The notes beneath the pieces are model-generated. The model was not told the DNA's origin. It searched no databases and was given only the letters and a program-made list of their open reading frames with translations. The translations under genes and the position numbers were made by a program. Below are positions 14,079-20,600 of a stretch of 25,918 nucleotides of DNA, in pieces. The DNA comes from an uncultured Oscillospiraceae bacterium. Lineage in GTDB: Bacteria > Bacillota > Clostridia > Oscillospirales > Oscillospiraceae. Each line of letters starts with the position of its first letter. The stretch's first letter is position 1. The stretch is taken from the NCBI GenBank assembly GCA_910577915.1, contig CAJTOM010000034.1, positions 1 to 25,918 of the forward strand, written 5' to 3'.

Positions 14079-15806
14079 ATGGATTATCAGAAGGAATACC
14101 AGAAGTGGCTGACAAGCGGCGTGCTCACCGACCGGGAGCGGGCGGAACTGGAGGCCATCAAGGACGACCCCAAGGAGATCGAGAGCCGCTTCTACGGCCC
14201 CCTGGAGTTCGGCACCGCCGGACTGCGGGGCACCATGGCCGTGGGACTGCACCACATGAACCTCTATGTCATCCGCCACGCCACCCAGGCCTTCGCCAAC
14301 GTCATCTGCGCCGAGGGGGAGCGGGCCAGGGAGCGGGGCGTGGCCATCTGCATGGACTGCCGCAATCACGGCATGGAGTTTGCCCGGGCCGCCGCAGAGG
14401 TCTGCGCCGCCAACGGCATCAAGGTGCGCATCTTCGAGTCCCTGCGCCCCACCCCGGAGCTGAGCTTCGCCGTGCGCCACTACGGCTGTCAGGCGGGCAT
14501 CAACGTCACCGCCAGCCACAACCCCAAGGAGTACAACGGCTATAAGGTCTACTGGGAGGACGGCGCCCAGCTGCCCCCCCGCCACGCCGCCGCCATTGCC
14601 GCCCAGCTCGAGAAGATCGACATCTTCACCGGCATCACCTCCATGCCCTACGACGAGGCCATGGCCAAGGGCATGATCACCGTCATGGGGGAGGAGACCG
14701 ACGAGGCCTTCCTCAAGGAGGTTATGGCCATGACCATCGACCCCGCCGCCATCCCCGCCGTGGCGGACAGCTTCAAGCTGGTGTACACCCCCTTCCACGG
14801 CTGCGGCCACAAGCTGGTGCCCGAGGCCCTGCGGCGGGCGGGGGTAAAGCACCTCCTGTGCGAGCCGAAGCAGATGGTCATTGACGGCGATTTCCCCACC
14901 GTCAAGTCCCCCAACCCGGAGAATCCGGAGGGCTTCTATCTGGCCGTCGATCTGGCCAGGGAGAACGGCGTGGATTTCATCCTGGGCACCGACCCGGACA
15001 GCGACCGGGTGGGCATCATGGTCCGGGACAAGGAGGGGACCTACCAGGTCATCACCGGCAACCAGACCGGCGTGGTGCTGCTGGACTACATGCTGGGGGC
15101 CATGCAGCGCACCGGCAAGCTGCCCGGCAATGCGGTGGCCCTGAAGACCATCGTCACCACCGAGATGGCCCGCACCGTGGCGGAGAGCTACGGCGTGCCG
15201 TGCTTCGACACCTTCACCGGCTTTAAGTTCATCGCCGAGAAGAAGAACGCCCTGGAGGGATCCGGGGAGGGGAAGGTGGTCTTCTCCTACGAGGAGAGCT
15301 ACGGCTACATGCTGGGGGACTTCGTCCGGGACAAGGACGCCGTCACCGCCTCCCTGCTGCTCACCGAGATGGCCGCCTACTACGCCGCTAAGGGCATGAC
15401 CGTGCTGGATGCCCTCCAGGCCCTCTTCGAGAAGCACGGGTTCTACGGCGAGAAGACCCACAACCTGGTCATGCCCGGCCTGGACGGCCTGGCGGACATG
15501 GCGAAGCTGATGAAGAACCTGCGGGAGAATCCCCCGGCGGAGATCGGCGGGGTGCAGGTGGTCCAGCGCAAGGACTACCAGGACGGCAGTGTGGTGGACT
15601 GCGCCGGCGGCGGGAAGAGCGCCATGGAGCTGAGCGGCTCCAACGTGCTGCGCTTCGAGCTCTCCGACGGCACCTCCATCATCGTCCGCCCCTCCGGCAC
15701 CGAGCCGAAGATCAAGGTGTATATCCTCACCAAGGGCCGGGACGCGGCGGAGCGGGACGCCAACGTGGCCAAGTACAGCCGGTGGGTGGAGACGCTGAAG
15801 CCCTGA
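14079..15806 (+). CDS. Phosphoglucomutase/phosphomannomutase (alpha-D-phosphohexomutase)
   Basis: 575 residues; interconverts hexose-1- and hexose-6-phosphates through a phosphoserine enzyme, linking glycolysis to glycogen and cell-envelope precursor synthesis. Early EFGTAGLRGTM (43-53) and the active-site serine loop TASHNP (Ser146) are present. The metal-binding loop DPDSDR has Asp305/307/309. The sugar-binding loop SYEESYGYM is near 405 and the phosphate-binding loop RPSGTEPKIK near 545. The length matches the long Gram-positive PgcA/PGM2-like branch better than the shorter GlmM or bacterial PMM. AAGGAGG lies before the ATG. The gene follows gap but has its own promoter. Glucose versus mannose preference cannot be read here. 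Confidence 0.94.
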   Translation: MDYQKEYQKWLTSGVLTDRERAELEAIKDDPKEIESRFYGPLEFGTAGLRGTMAVGLHHMNLYVIRHATQAFANVICAEGERARERGVAICMDCRNHGMEFARAAAEVCAANGIKVRIFESLRPTPELSFAVRHYGCQAGINVTASHNPKEYNGYKVYWEDGAQLPPRHAAAIAAQLEKIDIFTGITSMPYDEAMAKGMITVMGEETDEAFLKEVMAMTIDPAAIPAVADSFKLVYTPFHGCGHKLVPEALRRAGVKHLLCEPKQMVIDGDFPTVKSPNPENPEGFYLAVDLARENGVDFILGTDPDSDRVGIMVRDKEGTYQVITGNQTGVVLLDYMLGAMQRTGKLPGNAVALKTIVTTEMARTVAESYGVPCFDTFTGFKFIAEKKNALEGSGEGKVVFSYEESYGYMLGDFVRDKDAVTASLLLTEMAAYYAAKGMTVLDALQALFEKHGFYGEKTHNLVMPGLDGLADMAKLMKNLRENPPAEIGGVQVVQRKDYQDGSVVDCAGGGKSAMELSGSNVLRFELSDGTSIIVRPSGTEPKIKVYILTKGRDAAERDANVAKYSRWVETLKP

Positions 15807-15904
15807 AGACGGCGGTAAAACTGGGCTGCGCGGCCCCTGCGGCCCGGCAAATCCCACTATTTTTTATTTCTGCTTATTTAGGATGACTAAATCCGAAATT
15901 TTGC
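15807..15904 (+). other. Spacer after phosphohexomutase with weak hairpin
   Basis: A 7-bp stem with one T-G pair (15823-15829 with 15839-15845) follows the stop codon, but the nearest T-run (about 15858) is well separated, so intrinsic termination is uncertain. A small inverted repeat ATTTAG/CTAAAT lies just before the rpsO promoter. No gene seen. Confidence 0.4.
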
Positions 15905-15933
15905 TTTACAATAGGTAATGTCTGTGCTATAGT
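15905..15933 (+). promoter_or_regulatory. Promoter of rpsO
   Basis: -35 TTTACA (15905-15910), 17-bp spacer, -10 TATAGT (15928-15933). About 105 bases of GC-rich, hairpin-forming leader follow (for example GCGGC/GCCGC at 15944-15958) before rpsO. Confidence 0.82.
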
Positions 15934-16041
15934 GAACGGGTATGCGGCTTCCCGCCGCGCCATTCCCTGGCTTCGCCCGGCTGGCGGCACCTGCCCCGGC
16001 GCAGCTTGCGGAGAATTTCATGAAAAGGTGGAAACTGTCCC

Positions 16042-16308
16042 ATGATGCAGAAAGATCAGAAAACCTCGATTATCGAGTCCAACCGCACCCACGCCACTGA
16101 CACCGGCTCCCCGGAGGTCCAGGTGGCCATCCTCACCGAGCGGATCAACCAGCTCACCGAGCACCTGAAGGTCCACGCCCACGACAACCACAGCCGCCGG
16201 GGCCTGTACAAGATGATCGGTAAGCGCCGCAGCCTCCTGGACTACCTGGCCCGGAAGGACGTGGAGCGCTACCGCGCCCTCATCGCCAAGCTGGGTATCC
16301 GTAAGTAA
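16042..16308 (+). CDS. rpsO: 30S ribosomal protein S15
   Basis: 88 residues; primary binder of the central domain of 16S rRNA in 30S assembly. The family signatures THATDTGSPEVQVAILTERINQLTEHL and HSRRGLYKMIGKRRSLLDYL are intact, including the basic HxxRRGL helix that contacts rRNA. AAGGTGG lies ten bases before the ATG at 16042; a second ATG follows immediately at 16045 and either could serve. The gene is followed by a strong terminator and then pnp, the common rpsO-pnp order. S15 often represses its own mRNA through the leader; the structured leader here makes that plausible but unproven. Confidence 0.97.
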   Translation: MMQKDQKTSIIESNRTHATDTGSPEVQVAILTERINQLTEHLKVHAHDNHSRRGLYKMIGKRRSLLDYLARKDVERYRALIAKLGIRK

Positions 16309-16317
16309 GTGAACAGC

Positions 16318-16353
16318 GCGGGGAATGGGGGACGCCCCCTTCCCCGCCTTTTC
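16318..16353 (+). terminator. Intrinsic terminator after rpsO
   Basis: Long stem: GCGGGGAA with TTCCCCGC (16318-16325, 16340-16347), extended by GGGGG/CCCCC around an ACG loop, then CTTTTC (16348-16353). It may attenuate rather than block read-through into pnp, since no clear separate pnp promoter is seen. Confidence 0.88.
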
Positions 16354-16385
16354 GCGTCCCCCGCGCCTCCCAGGAATTGGGAAAG

Positions 16386-16457
16386 GCCGCTGTTTTAGCA
16401 GTTGATCTTGCCGCCGGTCCCCCGCTCCGGCGCCGAGATCAAGTGCTAAAAGGCGGC
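16386..16457 (+). promoter_or_regulatory. Long leader hairpin in front of pnp, candidate autoregulatory RNase-processed element
   Basis: Arms 16386-16408 and 16436-16457 pair over about 20 bp: GCCGC, a small bulge, TTTTAGCA, a single G/G mismatch, then TTGATCT. A separate top stem CGCCGG/CCGGCG (16412-16417, 16427-16432) caps it. There is no T-run after it, so it is not a terminator. A hairpin at this place in E. coli is cut by RNase III and used by PNPase to control its own mRNA; equivalence here is inference. Confidence 0.7.
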
Positions 16458-16492
16458 TCTCATCAGACAAAAGATCAAAAAAGGAGTACGCT

Positions 16493-18643
16493 ATGTCTAC
16501 CATCATCACCAAAAAGCAGTTCCCCAACTACCGCAAGTACACCATGGACCTGGCGGGCCGCCCGCTGACCCTGGAGACCGGCAAGCTGGCGGAGCTGGCC
16601 AACGCCGCCGTGCTGGTCACCTACGGTGAGACCACCGTCCTGTGCACCGCCACCGCCGCCGCCCGTCCTCGCGACGGCATCGACTTCTTCCCCCTGAGTG
16701 TGGACTTCGAGGAGAAGATGTACTCCGTGGGCCGCATCCCCGGCAGCTTCATGCGCCGGGAGGGCCGCCCCGGCGAGAAGGGCATCCTCACCAGCCGCGT
16801 CATTGACCGGCCCATCCGCCCCCTGTTCCCCGGCGACTTCCGCAACGACGTGTCCATTATGGCCACCGTTATGAGCGTGGACCACGACTGCTCCCCCGAG
16901 ATCGCCGCCCTCATCGGCACCTCCGCCGCCCTGGCCATCTCCGACATCCCCTGGAACGGCCCCGTGGGCGCGGTGAAGGTGGGCTTCGTGGACGGCAAGC
17001 TGGTGGTGAACCCCACCCGCGAGCAGGCCGAGATCTCCGATCTGGACGTGACCGTGGTCTCCACCGGCAGGAAGGTGGTGATGATCGAGGCTGGGGCCAA
17101 CGAGATCTCCAACGACACCATGTTTGAGGCCATCCAGCTGGCCCACAGCGTCAACCAGACCCAGGTGGCCCTCATCAGCCAGATGGTGGCGGAGATCGGC
17201 AAGGAGAAGTTCGACTACCCCCATGCCGACTTCAACCAGGAGCTCTTTGACGACATTGTCGCCCACTTCATGGACGAGGCCAAGGCCGCCATGGACACCG
17301 ACGACAAGAACGTCCGGGAGGCCCGGTGGAACGCCATGATCGAGCACTGGCACGAGCGCTATCTGGAGCAGTACCCCGACATGGACAAGTACCTGGAGGA
17401 GTTCACCTACAAGTTCCAGAAGAAGATCGTCAAGGCCTGGCTTCTGGAGGGCCACCGCGTGGACGGCCGCGCCAAGAACGAGATCCGGCCCCTGGGAGCC
17501 GAGGTGGGCGTGCTGCCCCGGGTCCACGGCTCCGGCCTGTTCACCCGCGGCCAGACCCAGGTGCTCAGCGTCTGCACCCTGGACACCATGTCAGCGGCCC
17601 AGAAGCTGGACACCATCTGGCCCGAGGAGTCCAAGCGGTATATGCACCACTACAACTTCCCCGGCTACTCCGTGGGCGAGGCCAAGCCCTCCCGCTCCCC
17701 CGGCCGCCGGGAGATCGGCCACGGCGCTCTGGCCGAGCGGGCCCTGCTGCCCGTGCTCCCCTCTGAGGAGGAGTTCCCCTACGCCATCCGTGTGGTGAGC
17801 GAGGTGGTCAGCTCCAACGGCTCCACCTCCCAGGGCTCCATCTGCGGCTCCACCCTGGCCCTCATGGACGCCGGCGTGCCCATCAAGGCCCCCGTGGCCG
17901 GCATCTCCTGCGGCCTCATCCAGGACGACGACGGCTCCTTCACCACCTTCATCGACATCCAGGGCGTGGAGGACTTTCACGGCGAGATGGACTTCAAGGT
18001 GGGCGGCACCAAGAAGGGCATCACCGCCATCCAGATGGACCTGAAAAACGACGGCCTCACTATGGAGATCATCAAAAACGCCCTGGACATCACCTACGAC
18101 GCCCGGTGCGAGATTCTTGACCAGATCATGCTGCCCTGCATCGACAAGCCCCGGCCCGAGGTCAGCCAGTGGGCCCCCAAAATGATCACCATGCACATTG
18201 ATCCCGACAACATCCGGGACGTCATCGGTAAGGGCGGCTCCGTCATCCAGAAGATCGTGGCGGACACCGGGGCCAAGATCGACATTGAGGACGACGGCAC
18301 CATCCACATCGCCTCCCCCGATTCCGCCTCTGCCGAGGCCGCCAAGGCGGCCATCGACCAGATCGTCTTCGTCCCCGAGGTGGGCTCCCTGTACTACGGC
18401 CGGGTGGTCCGGCTGATGCAGTTCGGCGCCTTCGTGGAGCTGGCCCCCGGCAAGGACGGGCTGGTCCACATCTCCAAGCTGGCCAACCACCGGGTGGAGA
18501 AGGTGGAGGACGTGTGCAAGATCGGCGACATGATGTGGGTCAAGGTCACCGAGATTGACGAGAAGGGCCGGGTCAACCTCTCCCACAAGGACGCCGTCCG
18601 GGAGATCGAGGAGAAGAAGGCCCGGGGCGAGGTCATCAAGTAA
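16493..18643 (+). CDS. pnp: Polyribonucleotide nucleotidyltransferase (PNPase)
   Basis: 716 residues; trimeric 3'-5' phosphorolytic exoribonuclease that degrades mRNA to nucleoside diphosphates. Domain order is standard: first RNase PH-like domain (about 10-140), an all-helical linker, a second RNase PH domain (about 315-530) with the GRREIGHGALAERAL and SNGSTSQGSICGSTLALMDAG segments, a KH domain around 570-620 (DNIRDVIGKGGSVIQKI), and an S1 domain about 630-705 (GRVVRLMQFGAFVEL, DGLVHISKLA). AGGAG is six bases before the ATG. It is preceded by the long hairpin at 16386-16457 and followed by rsmI three bases after its stop, so pnp and rsmI form one operon. Confidence 0.98.
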   Translation: MSTIITKKQFPNYRKYTMDLAGRPLTLETGKLAELANAAVLVTYGETTVLCTATAAARPRDGIDFFPLSVDFEEKMYSVGRIPGSFMRREGRPGEKGILTSRVIDRPIRPLFPGDFRNDVSIMATVMSVDHDCSPEIAALIGTSAALAISDIPWNGPVGAVKVGFVDGKLVVNPTREQAEISDLDVTVVSTGRKVVMIEAGANEISNDTMFEAIQLAHSVNQTQVALISQMVAEIGKEKFDYPHADFNQELFDDIVAHFMDEAKAAMDTDDKNVREARWNAMIEHWHERYLEQYPDMDKYLEEFTYKFQKKIVKAWLLEGHRVDGRAKNEIRPLGAEVGVLPRVHGSGLFTRGQTQVLSVCTLDTMSAAQKLDTIWPEESKRYMHHYNFPGYSVGEAKPSRSPGRREIGHGALAERALLPVLPSEEEFPYAIRVVSEVVSSNGSTSQGSICGSTLALMDAGVPIKAPVAGISCGLIQDDDGSFTTFIDIQGVEDFHGEMDFKVGGTKKGITAIQMDLKNDGLTMEIIKNALDITYDARCEILDQIMLPCIDKPRPEVSQWAPKMITMHIDPDNIRDVIGKGGSVIQKIVADTGAKIDIEDDGTIHIASPDSASAEAAKAAIDQIVFVPEVGSLYYGRVVRLMQFGAFVELAPGKDGLVHISKLANHRVEKVEDVCKIGDMMWVKVTEIDEKGRVNLSHKDAVREIEEKKARGEVIK

Positions 18644-18646
18644 GCC

Positions 18647-19486
18647 GTGAGCGGCGTGCTCTATCTGGTGGCCACCCCCATCGGCAACCTGGGGGACCTG
18701 AGTCCCCGTGCGGCGGCGGTGCTGGGGGCGGCGGACTTCATCGCCGCCGAGGATACCCGGGTGACCATGAAGCTGCTGCGCCACCTGGAGCTGAGAAAGC
18801 CCCTGGTGAGCTACCACCAGCACAACCGCGCCTCCGCCGGGCCGGCCATCCTGGAGCGACTGCTGGCCGGGGAGAGCTGCGCCCTGGTCACCGACGCGGG
18901 CACCCCCGCCATCAGCGACCCGGGGGAGGATCTGGTGCGGCTGTGCGCCGGCCAAGGCGTGACGGTCCAGTCCGTCCCCGGCTGCTGCGCCCTCATCACC
19001 GCCCTGGCCGTCAGCGGCCTGCCCACGGAGCGGTTTGTCTTCGAGGGCTTCCTGCCGGTGAACCGGGGGGCGCGGCAGGAGCGGCTGGGCCGCCTGCTGG
19101 CGGAGGAGCGGACCATGATCCTCTACGAGGCCCCCCACCGCCTGCGGGCCACGCTGGACGACCTGCGCGCCGCCTTCGGCGACCGGCCTGTGGCCCTCTG
19201 CCGGGAGCTGACCAAGCTCCACGAGGAGACCTGGCGCACCACCCTGGACCAGGCGGCGGCCCTCTACCGGGAGCGGGAGCCCCGGGGGGAGTATGTGCTG
19301 GTGCTGGCCGGCGCGGAGCCGGCGGAGCCAGGGGCGGTGAGCCTGGAGGAGGGCGTGTCCATGGTGCTCTCCCGCCGCCGCGCCGGGGAGCGGATGAAGG
19401 ACGCCGTCCGTCAGGTCTCCGCCGACACCGGCCTGGCCCGCAACGAGCTGTATGACGCGGCCCTGAAGGCCGTCCAGGCGGAATAG
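18647..19486 (+). CDS. rsmI: 16S rRNA (cytidine-1402-2'-O)-methyltransferase RsmI
   Basis: 279 residues; SAM-dependent enzyme that 2'-O-methylates C1402 in the decoding centre of 16S rRNA. It has the TP_methylase fold with TPIGNLGDLSPRA near residue 10, EDTR at 35-38, SYHQHNR, the ALVTDAGTPAISDPG loop, PGCCALITALAVSGLP and FEGFLP. The start is a GTG three bases after the pnp stop; the best ribosome binding site (GAGG) is somewhat distant, so coupled translation is likely. A C-terminal helical region (about 230-279) is typical. No plus-strand terminator is evident after it; the next hairpin has its T-run on the other strand. Confidence 0.95.
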   Translation: MSGVLYLVATPIGNLGDLSPRAAAVLGAADFIAAEDTRVTMKLLRHLELRKPLVSYHQHNRASAGPAILERLLAGESCALVTDAGTPAISDPGEDLVRLCAGQGVTVQSVPGCCALITALAVSGLPTERFVFEGFLPVNRGARQERLGRLLAEERTMILYEAPHRLRATLDDLRAAFGDRPVALCRELTKLHEETWRTTLDQAAALYREREPRGEYVLVLAGAEPAEPGAVSLEEGVSMVLSRRRAGERMKDAVRQVSADTGLARNELYDAALKAVQAE

Positions 19487-19491
19487 GTCAG

Positions 19492-19535
19492 AAAAAACGC
19501 ACCCCGCGAAGCCTCAGAGGGCCTCGCGGGGTGCG
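19492..19535 (-). terminator. Intrinsic terminator of the DUF975 gene
   Basis: 12-bp perfect outer stem CGCACCCCGCGA with TCGCGGGGTGCG (19498-19509, 19524-19535). Read on the minus strand it is followed by TTTTTT (19492-19497). It serves the minus-strand gene; on the plus strand no T-run follows. Confidence 0.88.
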
Positions 19536-19605
19536 CCTACGTATATATAAATAGGGTTCTGCATGCTTGGGGTACAGCTCTGCGCCTCTCTTCCAGGAAA
19601 ACGGC

Positions 19606-20385
19606 TTACAGCTCCCAGGGCTCGCCGGAGGAGGGGGGCGTCTGGCTGCTGTTGTAGGGGCTGCGGCCCAGGCGCTTCTGGGCGTCCTCAAAGTAGGCCA
19701 GATCGCACAGCGTTATGTAGGGCGTCAGCCACATGTCCAGCAGACTCATGGTGATGGCGGACAGCAGGAGCCAGCCGATGAAGCTGAGGTCCAGCACAAA
19801 GAGATCCATCTTGATGCCCGCCGTCTGCTGGCAGCTCAGCCGGATGGCCTCCCCGGCGGAGAGGTTGGAGTCGGTGAGCAGGTTGTAGTAGGCGAAGCGG
19901 TAGCGGTAGGCAGCCACGATGCCGGGGATGATGAACAGCATCGACCACAGGAAGGTCCGCACCGTGAGCTGCACCCAGCACCAGATCAGCTTCCCCGCCA
20001 CGCTCAGTCCCTCCGTCAGCGTGGAGTAGGGCATCTCCACCCCCTGTCGGATGCCCATGCAGTAGATGAAGTAGCCGGCGTTCAGAATCACCATGAACAG
20101 GGAGACAAGCGTGGAGAAAAAGAAGGACATAGTGGTGCTCTCCGGCAGGGAGGCCGCCAGGGCCTGCAGCGCGGACACGTCCCCCGTGGCGAAGGCCTGC
20201 TGGTAGGCGTCGGCATAGCGCTGGATAAAGCCGATGGGGAACAGGGTGCCGTACTCCACCAGGATCATCACCCGGTTGAGGACAAAGGCAATGGCCATCA
20301 CAATAAGTGTTATGAGGATCGGGGAGACCTTGGCGGAGCGGAGAATTTCCTTTGCCTCGGTCTTGATGTCAACACGACTTCTCAT
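19606..20385 (-). CDS. DUF975 family integral membrane protein
   Basis: 259 residues, polytopic. Hydrophobic segments are near 22-45 (SPILITLIVMAIAFVLNRVMI), 85-112 (MSFFFSTLVSLFMVILNAGYF), about 130-165 (including WSMLFIIPGIVAAYRYRFAYY) and about 195-225 (LFVLDLSFIGWLLLSAITMSL). The IIPGIVAAYRYRFAYYNLL segment, the acidic SAGEAIRLS stretch and DLSFIGW...WLTPY are characteristic of DUF975, a family common in Firmicutes with no established function. The start ATG has AGGAGG about ten bases upstream. The gene is monocistronic, with its own consensus promoter and terminator. The last 25 residues are polar and Pro/Ser-rich. Confidence 0.85.
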   Translation of the reverse strand: MRSRVDIKTEAKEILRSAKVSPILITLIVMAIAFVLNRVMILVEYGTLFPIGFIQRYADAYQQAFATGDVSALQALAASLPESTTMSFFFSTLVSLFMVILNAGYFIYCMGIRQGVEMPYSTLTEGLSVAGKLIWCWVQLTVRTFLWSMLFIIPGIVAAYRYRFAYYNLLTDSNLSAGEAIRLSCQQTAGIKMDLFVLDLSFIGWLLLSAITMSLLDMWLTPYITLCDLAYFEDAQKRLGRSPYNSSQTPPSSGEPWEL

Positions 20386-20429
20386 GGCTGTTTTACCTCC
20401 TAGAGCAGGATAGCGGGGATTGTTTTTCT

Positions 20430-20458
20430 ATTATATCATGAAAAAGGGTAAATTGCAA
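20430..20458 (-). promoter_or_regulatory. Promoter of the DUF975 gene
   Basis: Minus strand: -35 TTGCAA (20453-20458), 17-bp spacer, -10 TATAAT (20430-20435), about 45 bases before the start codon. Confidence 0.88.
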
Positions 20459-20495
20459 GCGCGGCGCGGACAGGGGCGTCCAACGCTTTCCGGGA

Positions 20496-20524
20496 TTGAC
20501 AAAAAAAGCCGCGACGGGTATACT
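20496..20524 (+). promoter_or_regulatory. Promoter of the SLH/LRR surface protein gene
   Basis: -35 TTGACA (20496-20501), 17-bp spacer, -10 TATACT (20519-20524). Near-consensus, divergent from the DUF975 promoter. Confidence 0.88.
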
Positions 20525-20600
20525 CAGCAAGTGATTTGCGGCTGGTATCAGCCATAGAATGTCCTACCCCCAGACAATACCGAAGCAGGAGGTAACAGAA

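Noticed and set aside
13827..15857. Very long open frame antisense to the phosphohexomutase gene
   Set aside because: It mirrors the GC-rich codon bias of the real gene, is rich in Gly/Ala/Val/His low-complexity runs, and has no ribosome binding site or recognisable domain.
17591..19222. 543-codon open frame antisense to pnp and rsmI
   Set aside because: Shadow of two certain genes; composition is typical of reverse-frame translation of GC-rich DNA.
19498..19535. Terminator for rsmI on the plus strand
   Set aside because: The hairpin is followed by CCTACG on the plus strand; its T-run is on the minus strand, where it ends the DUF975 gene.
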